A stretch of DNA of 64,000 nucleotides from Agrococcus lahaulensis DSM 17612 (lineage in GTDB: Bacteria; Actinomycetota; Actinomycetes; Actinomycetales; Microbacteriaceae). The notes beneath the pieces were generated by a model, which ran no database searches, was not told where the DNA came from, and was given only the letters and a program-made list of their open reading frames with translations. Position numbers and translations under genes: made by a program. The stretch spans positions 45,454-109,453 of the forward strand of contig NZ_KE384305.1 of the NCBI RefSeq assembly GCF_000425105.1, given 5' to 3'. Positions within the stretch are counted from its first letter, which is position 1. Each line of letters begins with the position of its first letter. Shown here piece by piece: positions 8,268 to 16,022 of this stretch.

Positions 8268-9878
8268 CTAGGCCAGGCCGATGAGGTCGAGGTACTCGGG
8301 GCTCCAGAGGTCCTCGGTGCCGTCGGGCATGATGAGCACCCGCTCGGGGTCGAGCGCCTCGACGGCGCCCTCGTCGTGGCTCACCAGGATGACGGCGCCC
8401 TCGTAGGCGCTGAGCGCGCCGAGGATCTCCTCGCGGCTCGCGGGGTCGAGGTTGTTCGTCGGCTCGTCGAGCAGCAGCAGGTTGGCGCTCGAGACGACGA
8501 GCATCGCGAGCGAGAGGCGGGTCTTCTCGCCGCCCGAGAGCACGCGCGCGGGCTTGTCGGCGTCGTCGCCCGTGAAGAGGAACGAGCCGAGCACGCGGCG
8601 CGCCTCGGTCGAGGTGATGTCGGGCGACGCCGAGAGCATGTTCTGCAGCACGGAGCGCTCGACGTCGAGCGTCTCGTGCTCCTGCGCGTAGTAGCCGACG
8701 CGCAACCCGTGGCCGCGCTCGATCTCGCCCGTGTCGCTCTCCGAGACGCCCGCGAGGATCCGCAGGAGCGTCGTCTTGCCCGCGCCGTTGAGGCCCAGGA
8801 TGACGACCCTCGAGCCGCGGTCGACCGCGAGGTCGACGGCCGTGAAGATCTCGAGCGAGCCGTACGACTTCGACAGGTCGCGCGCCATGATGGGCGTCTT
8901 CCCCACCGGTGCCGGCTTCGGGAAGCGCAGCTTCGCCACCCGGTCGACCGCGTGCTCCTCCTCGAGCCCGGAGCGCATCCGCTCGGCCCGGCGCGCCATC
9001 TGCTTGGCCGCGACGGCCTTCGTCGCCTTCGCGCCCATCTTCGCCGCCTGCAGCTCGAGCTGGCTCGCCTGCTTCTCGACGTTCGCGCGCTCGCGCTTGC
9101 GGCGCTCGGCATCGGCCTCGCGCTGCCGCAGGTAGAGCTTCCACGACATGTTGTAGATGTCGATGACCTGGCGGTTCGCGTCGAGGTAGAAGACGCGGTT
9201 GACGGTCTCCTCGACGAGCTCGACGTCGTGGCTGATGACCATGAGCCCGCCCGAGTAGCCCTTGAGGAACTCGCGCAGCCACACGACCGAGTCGGCGTCG
9301 AGGTGGTTCGTCGGCTCGTCGAGCAGCATCGTGTCGGCGCCCGAGAAGAGGATGCGCGCGAGCTCGATGCGGCGTCGCTGGCCGCCGGAGAGCGTCTCGA
9401 GGGGCTGGTCGAGGATGCGGTCGGGCAGCTGCAGGTTCGACGCGATCGCCGCGCCCTCGGCCTCGGCCGCGTAGCCGCCGAGCGCGAGGAAGCGGTCCTC
9501 GAGGCGGCCGTAGCGGCGCATCGCCTCGTCGGCGACCGAGCCGCCCTCACCCATCTGCTCGGTCGCGAGGCGCATGCCCTCGACGAGCTCGCCGAGGCCG
9601 CGGGCGTCGAGGATGCGTCGGCGCGCGGTCTGCTTCGGGTCACCCGAGCGCGGGTCCTGCGGCAGGTAGCCGATCTCGCCCGAGCGCTCGATGCGGCCCG
9701 AGAAGGTGTGGCCGTCGCGGTCGTCGCTCACGCCCGCGAGCACCTTCGTCATGGTCGTCTTGCCGGCGCCGTTGCGGCCGACGAGGCCGATCTTGTCGCC
9801 CGCGTCGATGCGGAACGAGACGTCGCTCATGAGGGTGCGCGGGCCCACCGAGAGCTCGAAGCCTGACACGGCGATCAT
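8268..9878 (-). CDS. ABC-F family ATPase (Rv1473-like)
   Basis: A 536-residue soluble protein with two ABC domains and no membrane segments, the ABC-F arrangement. Walker A motifs are GRNGAGKTT (near residue 35) and GLNGAGKTT (near 350). Signatures are LSGGQRRR and LSGGEKTR, and Walker B motifs end LLDEPTNHLD and LLDEPTNNLD. A charged, coiled-coil-prone linker of about 80 residues (lysine/arginine/glutamate rich, near 240-300) joins the domains. Family members act on the ribosome as translation factors or antibiotic-resistance proteins. The N-terminal style resembles mycobacterial Rv1473 more than EttA; that is from memory. A leader hairpin is noted separately. Confidence 0.9.
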   Translation of the reverse strand: MIAVSGFELSVGPRTLMSDVSFRIDAGDKIGLVGRNGAGKTTMTKVLAGVSDDRDGHTFSGRIERSGEIGYLPQDPRSGDPKQTARRRILDARGLGELVEGMRLATEQMGEGGSVADEAMRRYGRLEDRFLALGGYAAEAEGAAIASNLQLPDRILDQPLETLSGGQRRRIELARILFSGADTMLLDEPTNHLDADSVVWLREFLKGYSGGLMVISHDVELVEETVNRVFYLDANRQVIDIYNMSWKLYLRQREADAERRKRERANVEKQASQLELQAAKMGAKATKAVAAKQMARRAERMRSGLEEEHAVDRVAKLRFPKPAPVGKTPIMARDLSKSYGSLEIFTAVDLAVDRGSRVVILGLNGAGKTTLLRILAGVSESDTGEIERGHGLRVGYYAQEHETLDVERSVLQNMLSASPDITSTEARRVLGSFLFTGDDADKPARVLSGGEKTRLSLAMLVVSSANLLLLDEPTNNLDPASREEILGALSAYEGAVILVSHDEGAVEALDPERVLIMPDGTEDLWSPEYLDLIGLA

Positions 9879-9915
9879 GCGCGCGGGAGCCTCTCTGATG
9901 GGGATGGGGGTGGCG

Positions 9916-9946
9916 GGTCCGTCGAGCGGACCAGCCCACCAGCCTA
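9916..9946 (-). promoter_or_regulatory. ABC-F leader: -10 box TAGGCT and leader hairpin
   Basis: On the minus strand TAGGCT (9941-9946) is followed within ~10 nt by the hairpin GGTCCG (9916-9921) / CGGACC (9927-9932), leaving about 40 nt to the ATG at 9878. ABC-F resistance genes are often attenuated in their leaders, but no leader peptide is evident here. Confidence 0.35.
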
Positions 9947-9966
9947 CCAGCGACCGGCGCGCAGCC

Positions 9967-10722
9967 TCAGCGCCAGGGACGGGCGAGCTCCCCGATGAGG
10001 TCGGTGAGCGCCGCCTGCAGCAGTGGGCCGAAGCTCACGCGGCGCGCGCCGCCCGCGCGCGTCGCCGCGAGGTCGCCGAAGATCGATCCGCGCACGGGGT
10101 GCGCGGTGACGTTGACGGGCAGCGAGACGCGCTCGAGGATCGCACCGAGGGCCGCCTTGCTCGGCGGCACCACCGGGTAGAGGCTGCGCGCGCCGGCCTG
10201 CTCCATGAGCTCGCAGCGAGCGATCGCCTCCTCGAGCGGGTCGCGACCGTGCAGGTGGGGGCGAGCGAACGCATCCGTGCGTGCATTGATGACGACGTCG
10301 ACGCCCGCGGCGTCCGCGGCGGCGCGGAGCCCCGCGATGTAGTCGGCGTGCTCCTGCGGCTCGCGCATGCGGCCCTCGGCGTGCACGGTGTCCTCGACGT
10401 TGAGCCCGACCGCGCCGGCCTCGAGCAGCCGCTCGATGAGCTCGGCGGGCGGCGCGCCGTAGCCCGACTCCATGTCGGCGCTCACGGGCACGTCGACGGA
10501 TGCGGTGATGCGCTCGATGCCCTCGAGCGCGTCGTCGAGGCTCATGCCCTCGTTGTCGCCCTGCCCGCGCGACTCGGCGAGTGGGTGGCTGCCGATCGTG
10601 AGCGCCTCGAAGCCGGCGGCGACGAGCGTGCGCGCCGACCACGCGTCCCACGCGGTCGGCAGCACGACGAAGTCGTCGTGCATGGTGAGGAGGGCGGTGG
10701 CCTTGCCGGCGAGATCGCTCAT
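9967..10722 (-). CDS. Isocitrate lyase / phosphoenolpyruvate mutase family protein
   Basis: A 251-residue protein of the ICL/PEPM superfamily, a TIM-barrel cleaving or rearranging C-C or C-P bonds of 2-oxoacid substrates with Mg2+. Landmarks are LPTAWDAWSARTL near residue 20, the metal-site region VSADMESGYG near 95, and GLNVEDT near 130. The KKCGH catalytic motif of true isocitrate lyases is absent, so it is one of the small 'oxaloacetate decarboxylase/carboxyphosphonate mutase-like' members. The substrate is unknown. It is divergent from bioY across 37 bp and is probably leaderless (TAGGAT, 6 nt, ATG). Confidence 0.82.
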   Translation of the reverse strand: MSDLAGKATALLTMHDDFVVLPTAWDAWSARTLVAAGFEALTIGSHPLAESRGQGDNEGMSLDDALEGIERITASVDVPVSADMESGYGAPPAELIERLLEAGAVGLNVEDTVHAEGRMREPQEHADYIAGLRAAADAAGVDVVINARTDAFARPHLHGRDPLEEAIARCELMEQAGARSLYPVVPPSKAALGAILERVSLPVNVTAHPVRGSIFGDLAATRAGGARRVSFGPLLQAALTDLIGELARPWR

Positions 10723-10728
10723 GCCGGG

Positions 10729-10753
10729 ATCCTACGAGCCGCGGCCCTACAGT
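10729..10753. promoter_or_regulatory. Back-to-back -10 boxes of the PEP-mutase-family gene and bioY
   Basis: TAGGAT on the minus strand (10729-10734) lies 6 nt from the ATG at 10722. TACAGT on the plus strand (10748-10753) lies 6 nt from the bioY ATG at 10760. Both give leaderless spacing, and the two polymerase sites overlap heavily within 37 bp. Confidence 0.55.
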
Positions 10754-10759
10754 GGCTCC

Positions 10760-11380
10760 ATGACCTCTGTCGCGCTCCCGCTCCCCCGCCGCACCGTTCT
10801 CGCCGACGCGCTCGTCGGTCACCGCTCGCTCATCAAGGACGTCCTGCTCGTCGCCGCCGGCATCACCGTCGTCGCGGCGCTCGCGCAGGCCGAGATCCCG
10901 ATGTGGCCCGTGCCCGTCACGGGGCAGACGCTCGGGGTCATGCTCGTCGCCGCGTCGCTCGGCTTCCGCCGCGGCGTCGCCGCGATGGTCGGCTACCTCG
11001 CGCTCGGCGTCGCCGGTGCGCCGATCTTCGCCGGCTTCACGGGCGGCCTGCTCGCGGTCGGCAAGCCGAGCTTCGGCTTCATCATCGGCTTCATCGCGAC
11101 CGCTGCGGTCGTCGGCTGGCTCGCGGAGCGGCGCTGGGACCGTCGCCCGCTGCTCGCGATCGCGCTCTTCGGCCTCGCGAGCCTCATCCCGTTCGCCTTC
11201 GGCATCCCCTACATGGCGGCCGTGCTCGCGGCGATGGGCACGCCCGTCGGGATCGCGGGCGCGCTGCAGCTCGGCTTCGTGCCGTTCATCGTCGGCGGCA
11301 TCGTGAAGTGGGCGCTCGCGGCGGCGATCATGCCCGCCGCGTGGGCCGGCGCGCGCCGCATCGACCGCTCGATCGACTGA
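10760..11380 (+). CDS. bioY: Biotin transporter S component BioY
   Basis: A 206-residue integral membrane protein with about six transmembrane segments. It is the substrate-binding (S) subunit of the energy-coupling-factor biotin transporter. The family signature PVPVTGQTLGVMLVAASLG (near residues 50-68) and GAPIFAGFTGG are clear. No bioM/bioN energising genes are adjacent, so it either works alone or with ECF modules elsewhere. The start ATG follows a TACAGT box by 6 nt. A biotin-dependent carboxylase is encoded at 42193-43911, which would need biotin. Confidence 0.92.
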   Translation: MTSVALPLPRRTVLADALVGHRSLIKDVLLVAAGITVVAALAQAEIPMWPVPVTGQTLGVMLVAASLGFRRGVAAMVGYLALGVAGAPIFAGFTGGLLAVGKPSFGFIIGFIATAAVVGWLAERRWDRRPLLAIALFGLASLIPFAFGIPYMAAVLAAMGTPVGIAGALQLGFVPFIVGGIVKWALAAAIMPAAWAGARRIDRSID

Positions 11381-11410
11381 CGACGACCGCCCGGGCTCGA
11401 CGCCGCAGCG

Positions 11411-12109
11411 TCAGCGGTCGGCGCGCTCGACCCGCGGATCCGGCAGCAGCACCTCGACCGAGGGCTTCCGGCGCGCCCGCGCCCAGACGACGAACCCCCA
11501 CACCGTGAACCCGCCGTAGAAGGCGTACATCGCCGCCGTCGCCCAGTAGCCGGCAGACAGCAGCAGCGGCACGCCGACGAGGTCGACGAGCACCCAGATG
11601 AGCCAGAACTCCGTCCAGCCGCGCGCCATCCCGTAGGTCGCGAGCAGCGAGCCGACGAAGGTCCAGGCGTCGGCCCACACGGGCTCGTAGGATCCGAGCG
11701 CCGCGAAGAGCGGCGTGAGGGCGACCGTACCGACCACGAGCACGACGCCGAGTCCAGTGCGCTCCCGCCACGTGGCCCAGCGCGGCACGATCTGCCCGTC
11801 GGCGGCGCGCGCCTGCCGCCAGCGCACCCAGCCGTAGACCGCGACCGCGATGAACATCACCTGCCGGCCGGCTTGGCCGAGCAGCGTGGGCAGGGTGTGG
11901 GCCGGGTCGAGGATCGCGCCGAGGAAGACCGTGAGCAGCAGCACGTTGCCGACGATGCCCACGGGCCACGCCCAGACGCGCCGCAGCATGCCGCCCACCG
12001 CGCTCGCGAGTCCGAAGGCGTTGCCCACGACCTCGCGCAGCAGCAGCTCCTGCCCTCCGCCCACGGGGATCGTCGCGCCGTAGATCGCGGCGAGCCAGTC
12101 GAGGTCCAT
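11411..12109 (-). CDS. pnuC: Nicotinamide riboside transporter PnuC family protein
   Basis: A 232-residue membrane protein with seven or eight hydrophobic helices and the PnuC landmarks: WPVGIVGNVLLL near residue 50, QVMFIAVAVYGWVRWRQ near 85, and WTEFWLIWVLVDLVGVPLL near 165. PnuC proteins import vitamin B3 ribosides by facilitated diffusion, with trapping by kinases. No nadR/nicotinamide kinase gene is nearby. The ATG at 12109 gives a family-length protein and lies 6 nt after a TACGCT -10-like box. It is divergent from the helicase gene. Confidence 0.88.
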   Translation of the reverse strand: MDLDWLAAIYGATIPVGGGQELLLREVVGNAFGLASAVGGMLRRVWAWPVGIVGNVLLLTVFLGAILDPAHTLPTLLGQAGRQVMFIAVAVYGWVRWRQARAADGQIVPRWATWRERTGLGVVLVVGTVALTPLFAALGSYEPVWADAWTFVGSLLATYGMARGWTEFWLIWVLVDLVGVPLLLSAGYWATAAMYAFYGGFTVWGFVVWARARRKPSVEVLLPDPRVERADR

Positions 12110-12115
12110 CCCTCC

Positions 12116-12153
12116 AGCGTAGGTCCGCGCGAGGCTCGCGCAGCGCGTAGCGT
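12116..12153. promoter_or_regulatory. Divergent -10 boxes of pnuC and the DEAD-box helicase
   Basis: TACGCT on the minus strand (12116-12121) is 6 nt from the pnuC ATG. TAGCGT on the plus strand (12148-12153) is 7 nt from the helicase ATG at 12161. Both spacers are purine-rich (GGAGGG, TGGAGGC), but they sit too near the start codon for a normal Shine-Dalgarno. Confidence 0.45.
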
Positions 12154-12160
12154 TGGAGGC

Positions 12161-13954
12161 ATGACCGACACGCAGACCGCACCCGCCGCCGACGAGGGCG
12201 ATCGCGCGACCTTCGCCGCACTGGGCCTGCCGCCCGAGATCCTGCGCGCGCTCGACGACGTCGGCTACGAGACGCCCTCCGCGATCCAGGCCGAGACGAT
12301 CCCGCTCCTGCTCCAGGGCCGCGACATCATCGGCCTCGCCCAGACGGGCACGGGCAAGACGGCCGCCTTCGCGCTGCCGGTGCTCTCGGCGATCGACGTC
12401 GCCCGGCGCGAGCCGCAGGCGCTCGTGCTCACCCCGACGCGCGAGCTCGCTGTGCAGGTGTGCGAGGCGTTCGAGCGCTACGCGGCGCATCTCGGCGGCG
12501 TGCACGTGCTGCCGATCTACGGCGGCCAGGGCTACGGCGTGCAGCTCTCTGCGCTCCGCCGCGGCGTGCACGTGGTCGTCGGCACACCGGGCCGCATCAT
12601 GGACCACCTCGCGAAGGGCACGCTCGACCTCTCGAGCCTCACCCACGTCGTGCTCGACGAGGCCGACGAGATGCTCCGGATGGGCTTCGCCGAGGACGTG
12701 GACGAGATCCTTCAGCAGACGCCCGCGGAGAAGCAGGTGGCCCTCTTCTCGGCCACGATGCCGCGACAGATCCGGGCCATCTCGCAGCAGCACCTGCGCG
12801 AGCCCGCCGAGGTCACGGTGCGCGCGAGCACGACGACGGCCCCGAGCATCACCCAGCGAGCGCTCATGGTCTCGTACCAGCAGAAGCTCGAGGCGCTCAC
12901 GCGCGTGCTCGAGGTCGAGCCGTTCGAGGCGGCGATCGTCTTCACGCGCACGCGCAACGAGACCGAGACGGTCGCGGAGCGCCTGCGCGCGCGCGGCTAC
13001 GCGGCGACCGCCATCTCGGGCGACGTCGCCCAGCCGCAGCGCGAGAAGACGATCGAGCAGCTCCGCTCGGGGGACCTCGACGTGCTCGTCGCGACGGACG
13101 TCGCCGCGCGCGGCCTCGACGTGGAGCGCATCAGCCACGTCATCAACTACGACCTGCCGATCGACACCGAGTCGTACGTGCACCGGATCGGCCGCACCGG
13201 CCGCGCGGGCCGCACGGGCGACGCGATCAGCTTCGTCACGCCGCGCGAGCGGCGGATGCTGAGCGCGATCGAGAAGGCGACGCGCGGCACGGTCGAGATC
13301 ATGCCGATGCCGAGCGCGGGCGAGGTGAACGCGACGCGCCTCGCGCGCTTCGACGACGCCATCACTGCCGCCCTCGGCGAGACGGAGCGCATCGAGCGCT
13401 TCCGGGAAATCATCGCGCACTACGTCGCGCACCACGACGCGCAGCAGGAGGACGTCGCCGCCGCGCTCGCCGTCGTCGCGCAGGGCGACACGCCGCTGCT
13501 GCTCGACGCGGAGGCGGACCGCGCGCTCCAGGCGCCCAAGGAGCGCGCCCGCGACCGCGATCGCGACGCGGGCGGCGACCGTCCCGAGCGCGGCTCGCGC
13601 CGCGGCCCGTCGGACGCGACGACCTACCGGCTCGCCGTCGGGAGCAAGCGCGGCGTGGAGCCGCGGCAGATCGTCGGCGCGCTCGCGAACGAGGGCGGCC
13701 TCGGTCGCGACGACTTCGGGCGCATCACGATCCGCTACGACTTCACGCTCGTCGAGCTGCCGGAGCTCTCCCCCGGTCAGCTCGAGCGGCTCTCGCAGAC
13801 GCGCATCCTCGGCGTGCCGATCGACATCCGTGTCGACACCGGCCGTCGCGAGCGCGACGAGCGCGGTCCGCGCCGCGACCGCGACGATCGGGCGCCCCGC
13901 CGGGAGCGCGACGAGCGGCCGCCGCGCAAGCCGCGCCACGGGCGGGATCGGTGA
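12161..13954 (+). CDS. DEAD-box ATP-dependent RNA helicase (CsdA/DeaD-like)
   Basis: A 597-residue RNA helicase. The Q motif is near residue 20, motif I is AQTGTGKT near 65, and then PTRELAVQ, VGTPGRI, DEAD (VLDEADEML) and SATMP follow. The second RecA domain has VFTRTRNETE, ARGLDVERISHVINYD and HRIGRTGRAGR. A DbpA-type RNA-binding domain follows the linker (TTYRLAVGSKRGVEPRQIVGA.. split across ~485-560). The tail from ~565 is a low-complexity Arg/Asp tract that should bind RNA. Such proteins unwind structured RNA in ribosome assembly, mRNA decay and cold adaptation. It overlaps the next gene by 4 nt. Confidence 0.92.
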   Translation: MTDTQTAPAADEGDRATFAALGLPPEILRALDDVGYETPSAIQAETIPLLLQGRDIIGLAQTGTGKTAAFALPVLSAIDVARREPQALVLTPTRELAVQVCEAFERYAAHLGGVHVLPIYGGQGYGVQLSALRRGVHVVVGTPGRIMDHLAKGTLDLSSLTHVVLDEADEMLRMGFAEDVDEILQQTPAEKQVALFSATMPRQIRAISQQHLREPAEVTVRASTTTAPSITQRALMVSYQQKLEALTRVLEVEPFEAAIVFTRTRNETETVAERLRARGYAATAISGDVAQPQREKTIEQLRSGDLDVLVATDVAARGLDVERISHVINYDLPIDTESYVHRIGRTGRAGRTGDAISFVTPRERRMLSAIEKATRGTVEIMPMPSAGEVNATRLARFDDAITAALGETERIERFREIIAHYVAHHDAQQEDVAAALAVVAQGDTPLLLDAEADRALQAPKERARDRDRDAGGDRPERGSRRGPSDATTYRLAVGSKRGVEPRQIVGALANEGGLGRDDFGRITIRYDFTLVELPELSPGQLERLSQTRILGVPIDIRVDTGRRERDERGPRRDRDDRAPRRERDERPPRKPRHGRDR

Positions 13955-14307
13955 CCCGGGAGGCCACCGCCGACCCCTCGCCCGGCAGGCGGGCGAGCCT
14001 CGAGGTGCTGCGCGCCGAGGCTGCGGACGAGCGCTCGGTACTCGTCGAGGAGCGCTTGCGATCCGGTGAGGACCCGTGGGAGTTCATGTCGCAGCTGCCG
14101 AGCGTCGACGAGCTCGTCGTGCTGCTCCTGCGGTCTGAGCGGATCCTCCCGCCGCATGCCGTGCGCCCCGATCACGAGGTGAGCGACCGAGTGCTCCGGC
14201 GCATCGTCGACGACTACCCGCAGCTCGCGCCGACGGTCTGGTCGATGCTCGAGCCGGCCGAGCCGGAGCGGGCGTGGGCGCCGCGCGTGCGGCGCGACGC
14301 CGCGTGA
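13951..14307 (+). CDS. Hypothetical protein coupled to the helicase
   Basis: A 118-residue soluble, acidic protein of unknown function. It starts with GTG, overlapping the helicase stop (GTGA), so it is translated with it. It has several predicted helical stretches, including EVLRAEAADERSVLVEERL and VDELVVLLLRSERIL, and a conserved-looking WSMLEP near the C-terminus. No cysteine cluster, signal peptide or membrane segment is present. It may be a helicase partner, judged only from coupling. Confidence 0.65.
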   Translation: MTREATADPSPGRRASLEVLRAEAADERSVLVEERLRSGEDPWEFMSQLPSVDELVVLLLRSERILPPHAVRPDHEVSDRVLRRIVDDYPQLAPTVWSMLEPAEPERAWAPRVRRDAA

Positions 14308-14325
14308 CCGCTGCCGGCTGATCGC

Positions 14326-14405
14326 CTCTCCGGTGGGATCTTCAACCGGAGAGCTGCTGGGGCGCGACACATATCGGCTCGCCCTACCGGCTATCCGGTT
14401 GAAGA
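14326..14405. other. Mutually exclusive hairpins in the helicase/suf intergenic gap
   Basis: CTCTCCGGT (14326-14334) pairs with ACCGGAGAG (14345-14353). TCTTCAACCGGA (14339-14350) pairs perfectly with TCCGGTTGAAGA (14394-14405). The two pairings share 14345-14350 and cannot form together. The core CTACCGGC(T)ATCCG also resembles sequence at 26-37. No gene is seen; the region is 3' of both flanking operons. Confidence 0.5.
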
Positions 14406-14428
14406 CCGCTCCGCCGCCTCAGACCGCG

Positions 14429-14463
14429 ACGAAGGGGACGACCGTCGTGGTCGTCCCCTTCGT
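14429..14463. terminator. Bidirectional terminator between helicase operon and suf operon
   Basis: A perfect 15-bp stem, ACGAAGGGGACGACC (14429-14443) with GGTCGTCCCCTTCGT (14449-14463), closes a 5-nt loop. It lies downstream of convergent operons and can end both transcripts. No long U-tract is present. Confidence 0.75.
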
Positions 14464-14510
14464 GCGCAGTGAAGCCGAGCTCGCTCGCTCCCGCTTGCGA
14501 CGGCGCTAGG

Positions 14511-14535
14511 CCGGACGGTCCACTGGACCGTCCGG
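14511..14535 (-). terminator. suf operon terminator hairpin
   Basis: CCGGACGGTCC (14511-14521) pairs perfectly with GGACCGTCCGG (14525-14535) around a 3-nt loop. It lies 38 nt beyond the last suf stop codon on the minus strand and is backed up by the 14429-14463 hairpin. Confidence 0.65.
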
Positions 14536-14573
14536 GTCCTGCTGCCTCGGCTCCGAGCCGACCTCGGCGGAAG

Positions 14574-14906
14574 CTAGATCGTAAAACCTAGCGCCCTCAT
14601 CATCTCGCGGCCGTCCTCCGTGATGCGCTCCGGGCCCCACGGCGGCATCCACACCCAGTTGATGCGGAACTGCTCGACGATGCCGTCGAGCTTCTCGGCG
14701 ATCTCCGACTCGATGACGTCGGTGAGCGGGCACCCCGCCGACGTGAGCGTCATCGAGATGACGAGCGCGTCCTGCTCGTCATCCCACGCGAGGTCGTAGA
14801 CGAGGCCCAGGTCGACGATGTTGACGTCGAGCTCCGGGTCGACGACGTCCTTGAGCGCGTCGGTGACCGCGTCGAACTTCGCCGCATCGATCTCGACGAG
14901 TGCCAT
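14574..14906 (-). CDS. sufT: SufT-type metal-sulfur cluster assembly factor (DUF59/MIP18)
   Basis: A 110-residue MIP18/DUF59 protein of the SufT type, used in Fe-S protein maturation. The family line DVVDPELDVNIVDLGLVYD is at residues 19-37, and the conserved cysteine is in TSAGCPLTDVI near 60. The C-terminal WMPPWGPERITEDGREMM is typical. The ATG overlaps the sufC stop by 1 nt (TGATG), so it is the promoter-distal gene of the suf operon. The desulfurase (sufS) and scaffold (sufU) genes often found before it are missing. Confidence 0.88.
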   Translation of the reverse strand: MALVEIDAAKFDAVTDALKDVVDPELDVNIVDLGLVYDLAWDDEQDALVISMTLTSAGCPLTDVIESEIAEKLDGIVEQFRINWVWMPPWGPERITEDGREMMRALGFTI

Positions 14907-15664
14907 CAGACGCCTGCCTTGAGGTAGCGGTCGTAGCCCTCCTCCTCGAGCCGGTCGGCGAGCTCGCGGCCGCCCTGCTCGGCGATCCGTCCGTTCACGA
15001 ACACGTGCACGTGGTCGGGCTGGATGTAGCGGAGGATGCGCGTGTAGTGCGTGATGAGGAGCACACCGAGGCCCGTCTCCCCCTTGATGCGGTTGACGCC
15101 CTCGGAGACGATGCGCAGCGCGTCGACGTCGAGGCCCGAGTCGGTCTCGTCGAGGACGGCGAAGCGCGGGCGGAGGAGCTCCATCTGGAGGATCTCGTGG
15201 CGCTTCTTCTCGCCGCCCGAGAAGCCCTCGTTGACGTTGCGCTCGCCGAACGACGGGTCCATGCGCAGCTTCTCCATCGCGCCGCGCACGTCGCCGATCC
15301 ACTCGCGCACGCGCGGGGCCTCGCCGGAGATGGCGGTCTTCGCGGTGCGGAGGAAGTTCGAGACGGTCACGCCGGGGATCTCGACCGGGTACTGCATCGC
15401 GAGGAACAGGCCGGCGCGAGCGCGCTCGTCGACGCTCATCTCGAGCACGTCCTCGCCGTCGAGCGTGATGGAGCCGCCGTCGACGGTGTAGCGGGGGTGG
15501 CCCGCGAGCGTGTACGCGAGGGTCGACTTGCCGGAGCCGTTCGGCCCCATGATCGCGTGGATCTCGTCGGAGTTGATGGTGAGATCGACTCCGCGGAGGA
15601 TCTCCTTGCTGCCCTGCTCGGTCTCGATCGAGACACGCAGGTCCTTGATGTCCAGGACGCTCAT
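14906..15664 (-). CDS. sufC: Fe-S cluster assembly ATPase SufC
   Basis: A 252-residue ABC-type ATPase of the SufBCD scaffold complex that assembles Fe-S clusters in the cytosol. Walker A is GPNGSGKST near residue 38, the signature is FSGGEKKRHEI near 145, and Walker B is FAVLDETDSGLD near 170, where E-T replaces the transporter E-P as in SufC. Length is normal. It follows the Rieske-type gene after 31 nt with an AAGGAAG ribosome binding site and overlaps sufT by 1 nt. Confidence 0.96.
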   Translation of the reverse strand: MSVLDIKDLRVSIETEQGSKEILRGVDLTINSDEIHAIMGPNGSGKSTLAYTLAGHPRYTVDGGSITLDGEDVLEMSVDERARAGLFLAMQYPVEIPGVTVSNFLRTAKTAISGEAPRVREWIGDVRGAMEKLRMDPSFGERNVNEGFSGGEKKRHEILQMELLRPRFAVLDETDSGLDVDALRIVSEGVNRIKGETGLGVLLITHYTRILRYIQPDHVHVFVNGRIAEQGGRELADRLEEEGYDRYLKAGV

Positions 15665-15695
15665 CGCGCTTCCTTCCTTCGCGGCTGCCGCCGCG

Positions 15696-16022
15696 CTACA
15701 GCTTCACGGGATTCTGGACGTCGACGAGCACGTCGTCGCCGTCGATGGTCACGGGGAAGACCGGCACCGGCTCGTAGGCGGGCAGGTTCTTCGGCTTGCC
15801 GGTGCGCAGCTCGAACTGCGAGCCGTGCGCCCAGCACTCGATGGCGTCGTCCTCGACGAAGCCCTCCGAGAGCGAGATCTCGCCGTGCGTGCAGGTGTCG
15901 CCGACGGCGTGGATCTCGCCGGCCGAGTCCTTCACGATCGCGATCGCGACGCCGTCGAGCTCGACGCGCACCGCCGAGCTCACGGCGACGTCGCCGACGC
16001 CGCATGCCCGCTGGGCGGTCAT
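15696..16022 (-). CDS. Rieske-type non-heme ferredoxin in the suf operon
   Basis: A 108-residue small Rieske [2Fe-2S] ferredoxin of the kind annotated as the ferredoxin subunit of non-heme oxygenases. The ligand motifs are CTHGEISL (C-x-H, near residue 45) and CWAHGSQF (C-x2-H, near 63). Placement between sufD and sufC is typical of actinobacterial suf operons and suggests electron supply to cluster assembly; the exact partner is unproven. It overlaps sufD by 4 nt (ATGA). Confidence 0.9.
   Translation of the reverse strand: MTAQRACGVGDVAVSSAVRVELDGVAIAIVKDSAGEIHAVGDTCTHGEISLSEGFVEDDAIECWAHGSQFELRTGKPKNLPAYEPVPVFPVTIDGDDVLVDVQNPVKL

Noticed and set aside
11381..11410. Terminator between convergent bioY and pnuC
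   Set aside because: Only 30 nt and no stable stem could be found.
14308..14573. tRNA or riboswitch in the hairpin-rich gap
   Set aside because: No cloverleaf, no known aptamer core, and no downstream gene in cis; only hairpins are supported.
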